From assembly GCA_016785225.1 (NCBI GenBank), contig JAFBJZ010000616.1:186001-250000 (forward strand): 64,000 nt of DNA, written 5' to 3'. The DNA is from Psettodes erumei (Eukaryota; Chordata; Actinopteri; Pleuronectiformes; Psettodidae). Below are positions 40,139 through 53,000 of this stretch, piece by piece. The first letter of the stretch is position 1. The number at the start of each line of letters is the position of its first letter. Position numbers and translations under genes: made by a program. Below the pieces are notes generated by a model. That model did no database searches. It saw nothing but the letters and a program-made list of their open reading frames with translations, and had not been told where the DNA came from.

Positions 40139-43100
40139 GCGTGTAAAGCAGCAAGGCTCACCGTGGATAATGAGCTCCGAGTCTTTGTTGAGCTCGTAGA
40201 GACGCAGCGCTTCCTCCAGCTCCAGCTGAGACGACACCGTGCAGGGGTCACCTGACGGTGGAGGGCAGAGCACATTTACACATATACATACATACATACA
40301 CACACACACACAAAACCAGGTGACCGGGTTCTTTTCATCCTTTACATGAACCTTCTGGCTGTAAAACCTACAATTACTTGAACTGGAGACAGTTTAGTAT
40401 CAGTAAGCATGAGCTGAGCTCTTGTATGGTCCTTCTTTGCGTCTGAGCGTTTCCACAGACAGCAGTGAGCAGCGTTCCTCTCACTGGACATGGTGCCTGA
40501 CATCAACTTTAAACAGACCTGTTATTTACTTATTCTCCAAACAAGTACAGCTGCAACAATTAATGGATTTATCAATAAGTTAACAGACGAGGCTCCACTG
40601 GTATCTATTTGGGCTTTGTCACACATGATTGTAAACTCAATTGCTAAATTAGATTTTTGTTGGTCAGAGAGATGAAGACATCACCTTGGACTCAAATAAG
40701 AAATAACTGATCAAGACAATAATCAGCAAATTAATGGACAATGAAACCAATCATGAAGGAAGCCAAGAAGCTTTAATCAAGAATATGTCAGAACAGTTGC
40801 TAAACCGGGCTTTTAATTGCTTGTATGCATATATTTAGCATATTACATCTTCTGTGCTTGTGACAGCCTGTTTGTCTTTCACGTATTAAAACGCTGTTTA
40901 AAAAAAACCCTGGTAACGGAAACCAGACTTCTCATTTACATGACATTTAAAAGATCCGGTTACTGTAGAAAGTCGACTACGACTAGGACGTTTTTCAATA
41001 CACAGAACAAGACGAGCAATAAAAAAGAGACAATTAAGTGGCAGAGAAACTCTGGGAATTTCCAGTTTCCAGAGCAAAAGGTGGCACGACATTCAAAAAC
41101 ACCTCTGTCTACCTACGGCAGGTATGATATGAAGTGCAATGCATGAACTTTAAGTAAACAGTGAAGAAAGCGCGTGGGCTGGAGCGCGAGGCGAGGAGCC
41201 TGCAGCGATCAGCGCTGGCGTTTCGAATAGTTCCCTGCTAATTGCCCGGCTGTATTTGCACAGTGATCAATCAAAGTCAATATTTAAAATACCACTCAGA
41301 CGCAGATCTAATTATTTCCTTATCATTAACAGGAGGAGTCGAGTAGAGCGTAACGCAGGTGGAGAGGCAGCGGGAGTCCAAACAAAGGTTGGCAAATCTA
41401 CTCCAAGAGTTGGACCTAACTAATCATGACGACAAATAACCGACTTCAGAAATAAACGGAGAACAGAAACTATGACACACGGTGTATGTTCAAAACGGTA
41501 CCAACAGCTGGAGGTTGATCGAGAACACGCGTGTGAGCGCATCCACTTCCACGTACACAGGTTACAACGAGACACAAACTGTCAGCAGGGACGGTAGCAG
41601 ACTTCTCATTTCCTCATCGTTTACTCCCCGATTTCTCCCCACAAACACAGACCTCTGACAACAGGTCAGCATTTCCCCTGAACTGTTATGTTAACACACA
41701 GACTCCACGTTATATCAGCTACAGTTGGATTGTGGTTGGACAACTCCACCTCTGTTAGTTACTGTGTAACAGCACACCCCTATTTTGTGTAAACCTCATT
41801 GACGGAGTAAAAAAAAAAAAAAAAAAATCGACCCCAAGTTCACACAGCCCACGGAGACGCCTGCTTATTGTCTTCATCTGCCATGTAACGTATTTTATTT
41901 ACCCTCACAGAAAACACTAACGCCAATCCAAGCAAGTTCCTGCTCATTTTTCTGAAAAGAACAAAAAACATCAACAGTTAATTGAACTGAATTGTTGCTG
42001 AAGGATTTTCTTTTCATCAAACCTGGATTAATTGACTAATCCTCTCCGCTCTGTGCGGCGTGTGGATGTTTATTTTCAGAACAGAAACGTGTTCATCTTT
42101 ACAGGCTAATGGCTTCTTCCTCTGAGCACCGTCTCATTAAAACAGCTGCTTATGCCGTTGTCTTTCATTCAACAGGTAACCGCTGCCAAAAAAAGGGTGA
42201 AAGCTGCCGCAGCGTGTCGGCTGATCCAGTACTGGGTTTAATGTTTGTGGCTGCCACTAAGGGTTCTCTTCATTATCAATTAATCTGCTGACTATTTCAC
42301 TTCATCAGCCGACGCGTCAGTCGTCTAAAAGCCCACGGTAGTTCACTTGATGTTATGAATTGCTCACAGGCCAAAGTTCAGAAACATTTTTCCGGGGCGT
42401 GACATTGTGCACCGTTCCCACCGCTTTGCTGCTGGATGACAAGAACGTATGTGTGTCTCCCGTGGTGGTTTGCAGTGAAGCCGGCTCATTTTTCGTTCAA
42501 GCACACACCCTGCAGGTTGTGTTCTGCGTCCGCGACAACTGACGGGTCGTGTCTGTCCGCCTGAGTCACGTTACAGAGCGACCGTTTTAAAATGATGTTT
42601 GTTACAGTGATCCTGCTGTAACGCAGGGCGTTAACTAAAAACATTTTGTAATTACTGTGGTAATGACTGGAGGACGGGGCAGCGGGAGAGACAGCCGCCA
42701 CTGACGGAGCACTTCATCACACCCATCAAGCGGCTTTTCCTCCTCAGACGGGCTAATGACTGCAGAGACTGTATGTGGGTGGCAACCAGTGGGAGCTGAT
42801 CTGAGTCTAATGAGTTTGGGCAGAGTGACCTTCTCCTGAGCGGAGCGATCTGACGGCTCCATCTTTCCTGTGACACTATTACTTCTGCCTGACTAACTGG
42901 CTGACAACAAGGAATTGGGCGGTGGGGCCGTCGGCTGTCTGGACCGTCAAGACAAGCCTGAGCGTCACCGCGGAGCGAGGTGGCTGGCGTGCGTTCACGT
43001 GAGCACGTGTCCACACGAGGCACCGCCGCCAGCATTCGTCTCATCTCCCTGATGGTGTGCTACGTAATCTTCAACTGGATTTTTTTTGTTGTTATTTTTT

Positions 43101-46100
43101 AAATCATACATGTGTTTCCTGTACGGCCGATTTCCATGGCTGCTCCCCCACACCTCCACCTGAAGGATGGGTGGAGGGTAAGCAACTCGTACCTTCCTCG
43201 TCGATCCACTTCATGGTGAAGAGCTGGTCGTTGTCCATGGAGCACATGTCCCTCACTTCCCCGTACAGACCCTCATACGAGATGGATGGCTCAAAGTGAG
43301 TGATCATGATGTCCCTGCAGAAGAGACAAAGACGCCATTAAAGCAGAAATTCATCTGCCAGCACCAACAACAGTCCTACTGGTTTTCCCAAGCACAAACA
43401 CCACGAGAAACCTTTTATTTTTATACATCAAATTACAGCTGACTGTATATACTGACTGATCACTGTAATGTTAAAAATAACAATAACTAATTATCAGTTT
43501 AATTATCAATTCATCTGACTCAATTAATCCTGTAAATTATTGTCAGGAAATGATGAAAAACGCTTATGAGTCTTCAAATATCTTAATTTATCCAACCAGT
43601 AGTCCAGAACCCAAACATACTGAACCAGCTATCATAGAAAACCAAGAAAAACAGCAAATATCAGTGACATTTTGGCTGGAAACTCTGACTTGCGTTTGAA
43701 AAGAACTTGAAAAACAATGAACCCGTTATTGAAAAATCGCTGCCGATTTGTTTTCTGTCATTCAAACAATTTAACAAAACAAACACACAATAGACGGTGC
43801 CCACATCTAAATATCAAAACATGTTTTTTTCTTTTACAGATTTAACAGAACAATAATAACAGTCCCTAAACACCAAAACATAAAAATCAAATATTGGTAA
43901 TTAGGAGTGCAGCCGACAATTATTTTGATTACCTACTGATCTGGTGATTGTTTTTTCAACAATCTGCTCAGTCTATAAAGTATCAGAGAATTTTGAAAAA
44001 TGCCTATTGAGTTTCTAAAGTCCAGATGACGCCTCAAAATGATTTGTTTTGTCTCATCAACAGTACAAACTCAGGAGATAGGTAAAATTACACCAATATT
44101 AACAGAGAAATGCAGCAGCTGGAGGTTTATGTGATGGTGGGGTAACTCCAGCATCCAGTCATTACATTTAGACCACAAACGACTCCCACCACCCTCTCAC
44201 CGAAGCGTTCAAAGACAAACGCCACACTTTCAGTGGCGAGACAAAAAGAGAAGAGGCGAGAAAGCGTTTTTGCGCCCCAAACCCTGCAGACTGCGTGCGA
44301 GTCACGGTCTCGCAGTCTGTCGCATGCGTGTGCGCGAAAAGGAAAGTGTGAAAAAAGAAGGCAGGCGGAGAGAGAGAGAGAGAGAGAGCTGAAACAGAAT
44401 GAATCACGGGGCGAATGTGACAGCACCGGTTAAGGCTCGCTGTCCACCACTGCACTCCGTTACGTCCCTGAAAAGCAGGAGAAAGAAAAAACCCTCAACA
44501 CTTGGCTTACTGTCGTTCATCAACAAGCGCGTCGGCCTGCCACTTCAGCTCACACAAACACAAACACAAACAGCGTTAGGATTGATGTCGCCCGCTCAGC
44601 AGCGTTTACGACCGAGGGCGGGGGGGGTGTACACGTGAGCTTTTACGGGTCCGCAGGCGACAGGAGTCTGAGCTCGGGCGTCCGATCACGAGCGAGCGGC
44701 CAGGCAAAAAAAAAAATGAGGAAAACAGGCAGGAGTAAAAGGGAAATAAAGACGGGGTTGATGTTTAAAAGGCGCCCTGCGAGCCGGGGAGCGACCCGCA
44801 AGGACAAATACCTCTTACTCCCTTTACTGCCACCGTCAGAGGGGGACGCAGATTTTCATCAACCTGAGAGCTTCACAGCAGGATGATAAAACCCCAACAC
44901 GTGGAGTCCACCAAGCCCACTTCCAAGGACGTGGACTGCACAGGCCCAAGGACGGTGTGGAGTGTGTAAGGTCACTGTAGGGTCATTCCCCACCAGGAGC
45001 GCACAAACACACACATAAACATACGCCACCGCTCTGATTTATTGGCCGTTATTTCAGCTTCACATTAACGCCGAGCATCTAAAGAGTCCATCTTCCTCGC
45101 AGCCGGTGTTAAGCCCGTCTCAAAAAATTCACGTGCGAGAAAGAGGAATAAACAAGAATAAACTGACGCACGGCCCGGACCTGCTCCTCCTTCCTCCCTC
45201 CCTTCCTCCATCCTGCTGGTGTTAATCATTGCCTGCGAGGGGAGAGGGGGAGGAGGGGCCCTGGCAACAACACTCCTACGGTCTGATCTCTCTGCCGGGA
45301 CCAGCGTGGCAGCAGCTCCACTTCCTCCTAAAGCTCTGATAACATCAGAGGGCAGAGAGCGCGCTGACACGCAGACACACACACAGACGCACACGCGCGC
45401 ACAGCACGGTTCCCACACGGCGAGCGCCGACGATCCAGGCAGCGCATTACTGCCAGCAGGTGAGTTTAACTGTGTCAGGTGCGTAACCTGACCTGAGCCG
45501 CGGCTGTTCGTTAAACACTGTGCGTCCACGCTGTGGTTACAGTTACGCCACGTCTCAGGTGCCTCAGACAACATCCACAGTGACACAGATACGGCCGGCT
45601 AACAGATATATAAAATATATATATATATACATACATATACTGAGAGCAGGAACACAAAATACTTTCATCCACACTTTTTTGAAAAGCCGTTTTTAAATGG
45701 TTTGAAGAGGTCACTTTCCACCCTGGGGAACTGTGACCGGAGTTACGACGTGCCACAAACAAAGAAATGAATCGACTAATCGAGAATAAGCCAAAGCCCT
45801 AATCTGCTGTTTATTTTTGCTCATTTGCTTACATCATTTTAAACTGGATGGACTGTTGATTTCATAAAACAAAACATCTGAAGGTGTCAACTTGGACTCA
45901 AGGAACATGGGCATTTTTCACAGTATTTATTTATTTATTTTTTACATTGCATAGATGAAAGATTTAGTCAAAAATATTATAAACAGCCTAATTAATCATT
46001 TAATAAGGGCAGCCTTGAAACTGAACCGATCGTGACTGCATTTCCCCACCTCGGCTGTTTGAAGACCTTTGATCTGGAAAATGCGTCAGTCGGCACTGCT

Positions 46101-49100
46101 TTTTTAACCCATTAGGAAAACAACATGAGCCAACAAATTGAGCTGATTGGGAACTAAAAAAAATACGATGAAAACCTGGCGACCCGTGTTACACAAAGGA
46201 AAGCGAGCTGTGGGATTCCTCGGGCTGACTCGAGCAGAAGGATTGTGCGGCGAGCGACCGGGAGCTCATCACTGGTGAGTAACAAGGAGGAAGTGGCATT
46301 CCTGCGCTCGGTGCCGTCCTACAGTACAGCTAAATTAAAGACGGAGGAGGAAGTGGGGGGGTTGGCCTGTGCCCCTGGCGTCTTAACTGCCGTGAGTAGG
46401 ACTCTGCAGCCCCATCTGCCCAGCGTGAAGCCATTCGTCACTGGTGAGCGCTCAAGCAGGAAGAAGGGTCAGAGAGGCACTCTGGGCTTCCACGAGCACC
46501 GAGGACCATCCATCTCTCTGTCAGCGCTGCCACGCACGGCTACGCCCCCTGCAACACCTTCGCACAACCCGCACGCACACGCTGGCTGAGCGCGGATCAA
46601 AAAAAAAAAAAAATGCGTGCGCTGAAGTTACCAAAACTGCCGCCTATATGAAACCCGCAGCTGTGCTGGTCCAGACCGCAGGATGCTGCGGTCTCCAGGC
46701 AACAGAGCCCACCTGTGGTGCTCGACAGGCGGGGGCCTCGAGCGCACCCCCGCCGAGCCTCCAGGCAAGGTCACCCCTGACGGCAGACGGACACGTGTAC
46801 GCAAACACGCGCAACGCAGACAATACATCACATACGTGAGAGCGGCAACTGAGAGCCAGTGATACTAGGGCCTGGTAACTACAGTCGTGAGTGGAGCTGT
46901 GTGTTAGCGGAAGGGTGGGGTGGCGGGGGGGGTTCTTTGTGGTTCAGGGCTTGAGGGGCTTTCAGAGGAAAAAGTAAACAAGCAAGACAAGGAATGCTTC
47001 CTGTATTTTAAACAAAACCCAGCCTTCAGGCGCTGACGCAGATGGCGGGGTCTTTTTGAAAGGCGCGCTCGCCGGCGTAATCCCGTCTTCCTGCCAAACA
47101 ACATGCCCGACACAGGAATCCTGAAGTTGATACGGCACATAAAAGCCTCATGTTAGTCAGTGTTGGCAACTCTGCAAAGCAGTGTGTTTTTTCTGACCCG
47201 ACATGTGACTCACTGGCAGAAACATACGTAAACAGCTTTCTTTTTCTCCCAGGAACAGCAGCGACGGTACACACAGCGCAGTCATGTGTGAGAGGATTCT
47301 GAGCTGCATGTCGCCTTCATCTTTACAAACAGGCTCGAAAAATAGTTTGAAATTAAAATGATGACAATGTGGGGCACTAAGGCAAGCTGACTGGTAAACA
47401 CAGATTCTTTAGAAAGGGGAGAAGTGTTTGGTTAAAAACCGGACCAACTCAACAAACAGTGAAAGCTCTTCTGGTAAAGCATCAGTTTCCATGCAACGTG
47501 CCTGTTTCTCAAACACGACTTTCTGTTCCTCTGTTTTCATACCACCATAAATTGAAATCTTAGTGGGTTTGAACTACTGACCAGTACAGATGTGAAAACA
47601 AACAATCACACGACCTGGGCATCTGGGAAACCGTTTGATGACATTTTATATTTTAAAAAAATTAAGCGAGGATACAAATAGGAGAGGTCAGACTGTCCAC
47701 TACTGCCGTATAGTCTGGTCATGTGACCGGTGCATTGGCAGCCTCCTGAACGAGAGCAGCATGAGGACGAGCCGGTGACAGGCTGAGGCTGCTACAGGCT
47801 GACACCAGTCTGCAGACTGACTGACGACAGACACGCAAGAGAACAGAATGGACTCACAATAGACAGACTCAAACTTCACCACAGAAACTGAACAACGGCC
47901 ACGACGAGCGTTGCCATCGTGTTCAGCATTGATTCGTCTGTGGTTTATTTCTCTGCAGAGTCTATTTAAATGACTAATCATGAAAACTGATCACAAGGTG
48001 ATGCCACTGATTGTTCTTTGTCTGACAAAAAGTGAGCTTCGTTTTGTTATATATGCAAAGAGGAGGGGTAAACCTGACAGTATAGAGCCTCTCTTTCACT
48101 CTGATCTTCCAACAATTATCAACCATCAAATGACGGGCCAATTTGTTTCTGACAATCAAATCAGTCAACGTATTGTTTCAGCTCAAATCTGACTTTTTCT
48201 TCATTTGTAGAGGCATTTGTGAACCTACACTCTTTTAAGGTTTGTTCACTTTTTCATTACTGAATGTTGTTTCTGAAGATTTATTTAAGTTTGGCTGTTG
48301 ACAGGAGACGACTACCTGACTGTCAGTACCCATTTAATGGAGGGATCCTCTGCATTACTAACTCCTCTAACTCCCACTCATAAAATCTAGAGGGAAGCGA
48401 TAACAACTCCGGTGACATCCTGGTTTAAAGCATCCCAAAAGGTAAACAATGGCACCATTTTACTTTTACTTTAATCCCACCAACATAGTTGGGATTCCTC
48501 CGCAGCAGCCTCATTAATGCTTCACATACTTCTGCATGCTTCTGTTCTGCCAAATGACACCTGATGATCAACACACATCACAGTGTTCCTGAGGTGTGTC
48601 TCACAACAGGTCTGGCCGAGGTGACTTGCACTACACGTTTTTCAAGTCTTGGCTGGTCTCCAATCACTGGCTCCATCAAACTGAGACAGTGGGACAGGGA
48701 GTGGCGTAGAAACTGAGTGACCAATCATTTCCACCAACACATCCATGTGTGAAATGAGAACATCTCCACTGCCTCTGCCAGGCTGCAGGGTGATCACTGA
48801 CTCTTATTTGCTGTGACAAAAACTCAAAGCGCTGCCATTTTCATAACCATTACCAAGCACAATCAGAGATGGATAGTTCACTGATGTTCATTGTTTATAA
48901 TCTCATACTGGTCTTCTGTCAAAGACAAAGTAATTGTCCTCTTCAAAGACGCTATGTAAACATCAGTTTATGATTAGGAGTCACAGAGATGACTGAAGCA
49001 AGTAATTCATCATTTTAACAGCATTAACTGTTTTAGTTTTTACTTTCCAAAAACAATGTCATACACTTTTTTACACTTGCAAGCTCCAGCTTCTGAAAAG

Positions 49101-50025
49101 CGACGATCTTAGGCTTTGGCATGTATGATTGTTGACTAAATGTCTTCTGGGTTTTTGGACTATTAGCTGAATAATAGAATTCATCTGAATACATCTCCTT
49201 GGGCTGTGGTCCACCACATCGGACATTTACCATAGTTTTCTGACATTTTGTAGTTATTTTGCAAAGAAAATAATGGTTGGTCACAGTTACAGTAGTCATA
49301 TCTGGTGAGTATTGTTGTCCAAAGTTAAAACTATAGTATTTCTATATTACCAGGTCAAGCACACACACATATTAACACATCTTAATTTCATTTTCTGTAC
49401 CTTATTTACTGTGATAGTATTGGTATCAATCTGTGATCGATACTGTACTTGCCTTGATTTCCTGACCATCTCTAAATGACATACCATCGATCTTTAAACG
49501 CATGTTAACTTGCCAAAATTGTAAATTAATGTTAGGCACTCAATAGCAACATGCTAAGATAATTGTAAGCGTTATCAAACTGAGCTAGTTAATGACAGAT
49601 ACTGGAACTAATGCCCACTGCTAACAACTGTTAGCTCCCACAACAACTGATACTGACTGAGTTTCGATCACTTGACCAGGTCGCTGTCTGGATGGACACA
49701 TTTCTAAAGTAACACAGGGAGTCTGGCTTTAATCTGACATCGTGTCTGGGCAGTTTCACCTGTCTGTCTGTCTGTCTGTCTGCCTGGTCAACTTTACTTG
49801 AACCCGGTACCCATTAGCAAGCTATTAGCTGGGTTAGCTAATTTTAGCCAACTGGTTATCAACCTTACGAAGTCTAGAACCAATCCTAGTTGGGCTTGTT
49901 GACAACAGAAATTACACGCCAGGAGAAACAGTGATTTCCTACCCTTTATAATAGGCTTTCACCCGGACTTGGTGGGAATTCTCGCCGGGGTGGGACATGG
50001 TGCTGTCCCGCAACGTCGGCATCAT
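27242..50025 (-). CDS. prkci: Atypical protein kinase C iota, complete, 18 coding exons
   Basis: Serine/threonine kinase of the PAR6-PAR3-aPKC polarity complex at apical junctions. Coding exons (5' to 3'): 49943-50025, 43193-43314, 40162-40251, 38453-38503, 38045-38130, 37556-37693, 37392-37446, 35868-35923, 34697-34873, 33372-33469, 32114-32200, 31890-32025, 31684-31771, 30643-30768, 30116-30195, 29647-29736, 27419-27534, 27242-27329. They sum to 1767 nt (588 aa; human 596), all with GT-AG borders and matching phases. PB1 about 22-105; pseudosubstrate [10 protein letters not shown] 119-128; C1 zinc finger with His135, Cys148/151/165/168, His173, Cys176/184; kinase from about 246 with GRGSY (253-257), Lys275, YRDLKLDN (368-375), DYG 388-390, PDK1 site Thr404, turn motif Thr556, acidic hydrophobic motif FEGFEY, C-terminus [20 protein letters not shown] in C1 picks iota over zeta. 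Three in-frame ATGs start exon 1 (50025, 50022, 49998); the second aligns with human Met1, the third (context ACCATG) with human Met10. Confidence 0.97.
28067..28103. repeat. (CTGT)n tetranucleotide array
   Basis: About nine CTGT units in prkci intron 16. Confidence 0.94.
37295..37375. repeat. (GT)n microsatellite, CA on prkci sense strand, next to a 5' splice site
   Basis: About 81 bp, pure. On the prkci sense strand it is a CA tract starting 17 nt after the end of exon 7. Confidence 0.97.
40103..40143. repeat. (GT)n microsatellite, CA on prkci sense strand, next to a 5' splice site
   Basis: About 41 bp with two GC units. On the sense strand it lies 19-59 nt after the end of prkci exon 3. 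Confidence 0.94.
40548..40760. repeat. Degenerate AT-rich interspersed repeat, copy 2
   Basis: Begins 'gctgcaacaattaatggattt' -like and includes 'catcaccttggactc' and 'aataatcagcaaattaatgg', typical of the common teleost repeat whose end reads '...taatcgttagttgcagcc'. Confidence 0.55.
43480..43760. repeat. Degenerate AT-rich interspersed repeat, copy 3
   Basis: Shares 'caattaatcctgtaaattatt', 'tatccaaccagtagtcc' and 'gaaccagctatc' -like blocks with copy 1; in prkci intron 1. Confidence 0.5.
43905..44110. repeat. Degenerate AT-rich interspersed repeat, copy 4
   Basis: Starts 'ggagtgcagccgacaattat' and includes 'tttgaaaaatgcc', 'ttgttttgtctcatcaacag' and 'aaactcaggagat'; adjacent to copy 3. 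Confidence 0.5.
45765..46020. repeat. Degenerate AT-rich interspersed repeat, copy 5
   Basis: Includes 'aatcgactaatcgagaataa', 'caaaacatctgaaggtgtca' and 'gggcatttttcacagtattt', then an end-like 'aattaatcatttaataaggg'. Confidence 0.55.
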
Positions 50026-53000
50026 AAGCTCAGCCGCGGTCACTCCGACTCAGGGATGCCTCCCTTCTCTCTTCAGCTGTGTAGTTGTGTACCACGCCCA
50101 AAACACTTTGGTTTTTTACTCCGTCGACAAACCAAGTAAACAAAGAGGCGAACAATGCTAAAAATGAAGACTTTACCCCTCAAGAGACAAACAAAAATAA
50201 CACGTAAAGTACAGGAAAACTTGCGGGGTTCGCCAAACAACTCCCTACCGCAAAGGCCTAACGACGGACGAGTCCACTGTCGGAATGCTTGGGGTGGTGC
50301 ATAACTTGGAGTCTTCCAGACATGTATTCTCACATTAAATAATTATTACATTAAACATTAATATGCGCTTTTTCACGTACATTTATATTTCAAAAAGTAC
50401 AACAAAGCCGATGTGGTAGAATTTACATGTCATTAAAGTTAGATTTCTCCCTGTCCAGCATTCCGACTGTACCAAGTCAAGCTTTTCGCGTGCGGAAGTG
50501 CTGCATTCACGTCCCATCATCTGAATATGGACATCGTAAAACCCCTCAAGACAAGGTGCGTATTGAAGTGCGCTGGTTCGGAAATAACAAAATTGACTAG
50601 CAACAAAAGTAAAAAGCATTTTCCCCATTTAATTTCAGAGACGGACGAGCACTTTAATGCTGCCAAGAGAGTTGGATGTAATTATTAAAAGAAAAGAAAA
50701 AACAAACATACCAAGACAATATAACAGGCTGTTTACACAAAAATAACATTTAACAATGACTTCAAATATTGCCATTAATTAAATTAATTGAACATAATTT
50801 ATTGAATTCAATGCAACGTTAGGATGTATTGACCAAAACGCAGAAATATTCAATAATTATATCGATTTTTTACTTGATATATTTGCTGATATGTCGAAAC
50901 ATAGCATATTGCACAGTATATCATTTACAGTCTATGGTTCAAACAAAAATTTTGCTGAGTGGTTCACAAGTTTATCTAGTACTAGTACTAGTACAAGTTT
51001 ATCTAGTAATCTGACAAATCATGATGACATGATTAAAATAGTCCCCCCCCCCCAGCCGTGATATTAAATTGCTCCTTATGTGTAAATGCATCAGTAATAA
51101 CAATCCAATAATATGCATATTATGATATAACATTGTTATAAGACAGTAGGCCTGCAACACTCTAAGAGAGGCTACTTTACCCAACAAGTACCTTAACTTT
51201 TAATACTTATTTAGTGCCACTAATTTTGAACGTATGTTTACTTAAGAAATCACCAGCCCACTTCTTCCGACATTGCATGTGAAATTTCACTTCTTTTTGT
51301 TATATCACAATAAAGTAAAACTACCTCAAATATATCATTCTAGAAAATACACCCACGGGAAGGAATATTATGTGGTGGCTTAATTTTACTGGAATCGGTC
51401 GCCAGTGGTTTGTGTCTTGCGTTTTTTCCTTCTGTCGCATAGTCTTTGTTTAGACAGGATTTTTCCTCTCACAAAGCTGTTTCTTCCTTTAAGTGAATTG
51501 GTATAGCTTCAAATCAATGCAAGATGAAGCTTTAAGATAACTGACTTTTTAAAAAAGCATTCAAAACGAATTAACCAACGCATTTTAACACAGTCAGACA
51601 TCCAGGAGTCTCTCCATGCAATGCGCACCAGCAGCAGACTCCCCAGCTGTGGAAGGTCCTCCCGCACTGCGAGCGGTGCTGTGTCAAGCCATTTTTTATT
51701 GCCTACTGTGTACTGTCTGATTTTTTTTTATCTCCATTTTAGACATCACTGACGCATCAGTAGGCTTCATGACTGGGACAATGTGCCGGGGTACGGTCAG
51801 ATCCTGATGGCCCGTGTCTTTCAATACCAGGCAGGTACCGCCGACAAGAGGTGAATGATTGTGCATGCATAAAGCGCTGTCTGAGTGGTGACAGACCGGA
51901 CCGAAAGGGAGTACAACCCGATTTGCTGAATTTATTATCCGAAGGGTCCGAAATTATGGACAGCCCATGTCAGATAAGACGGTTTTTGTGATCGTTTGGG
52001 GTTTATTGAGACTATCACGCCTGCTTTCAATTAGATAGAAGCGGCTCTGCAGCAAAAAAGCAATCAATATTCAACGTGTGAGCCATCAGCGGTTATCCCA
52101 TGGAAACAAGGCAGAGAATTATTATTTTAAGGACAGCTCTTTTAGATTATTTAATTATTCTTATTATGAATAGATTATGTTCATAATTTGCTGTCTTTAT
52201 CGGCCATAACAATAATAATAATAATAATAAAGTTCTAGTATCGTGGTATGTTTGTCCGATTTTTGTCTCTGAACAGATGTGTGTGGGGCACAAGATTAAT
52301 ATCCCCAAATCCATCATTTATGTTAATGATTCACCTTTCATCTCATACATATTCAGGGTCTTTCATAACATTGTTGCATACTACAAGCAATCCATCTTTT
52401 TTTCTTCGTGTTATCCTTTGTTTCTAACTTGTGTTACTTCAGTTATGTGTTAACACAATTCTGATTGTTATTTTGAAACAGAAATTTAACATGTTCACGA
52501 AATAGTTTTTTATATGCCCTTTTACACCAATAGGAAATAAATGGGGATAAAATGGTACAAACGACATATAATCAACACACCTACAGATCTACTGGATTAT
52601 CCTCTAATTTTATTATCTATGATTCTATATTCACTATATATCCACACTTCTTGTGTGCTTATGGGTGCAAAACCAAAATGAAATGCCATAAAGTATTTCT
52701 CTATTTATAATTAGTGAATGAAATGATGCTTTGTTCCATGCTTTTTGATTTGACCTGTCCATCGACAAAATGTTTGTTTTGTTTTGTCTTTGACGAATTC
52801 ACGTTGCAGTGACAGCTCACAAAATTCATTAATCAATTAATTATTTTTTTTTTAACAAGAAGCATAAAGATATCTTTCAATTATGGCGGAATTAAAGTAT
52901 AACAAGCTTGAATTTAGACCAGGTTCCTGGTGTCCTCGAAGTTTGATGGAGCATGTTTCATTCAAAGATCATACAAGGTGTAGTTAGTCTGATTTTAGGC

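Larger units (their letters stand above)
38504..43192 (-). other. prkci introns 2 and 3 around exon 3 (40162-40251)
   Basis: Intron 2 (40252-43192) and intron 3 (38504-40161) are non-coding. They contain a degenerate interspersed repeat (about 40548-40760) and a fragment (about 42265-42345), an 18-base A run (from about 41809), a T run (38783-38802), C-rich tracts (38890-38935, 39117-39130) and a CA array (sense strand) beginning 19 nt after exon 3. Confidence 0.55.
43315..49942 (-). other. prkci intron 1 (6.6 kb)
   Basis: The longest prkci intron. It holds several degenerate AT-rich interspersed repeat copies (43480-43760, 43905-44110, 45765-46020), a GA array (44370-44389), a GC-richer CpG-bearing part (about 44200-47150) and otherwise AT-rich DNA. 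An 88-codon minus-strand frame at 49033-49299 has unremarkable composition and no recognised domain. No independent gene is supported. Confidence 0.6.

Noticed and set aside
27242..50025. Identity as protein kinase C zeta
   Set aside because: The pseudosubstrate is shared, but the C1 domain residues ([20 protein letters not shown]) and the hinge, together with the skil/phc3 neighbours, fit iota.
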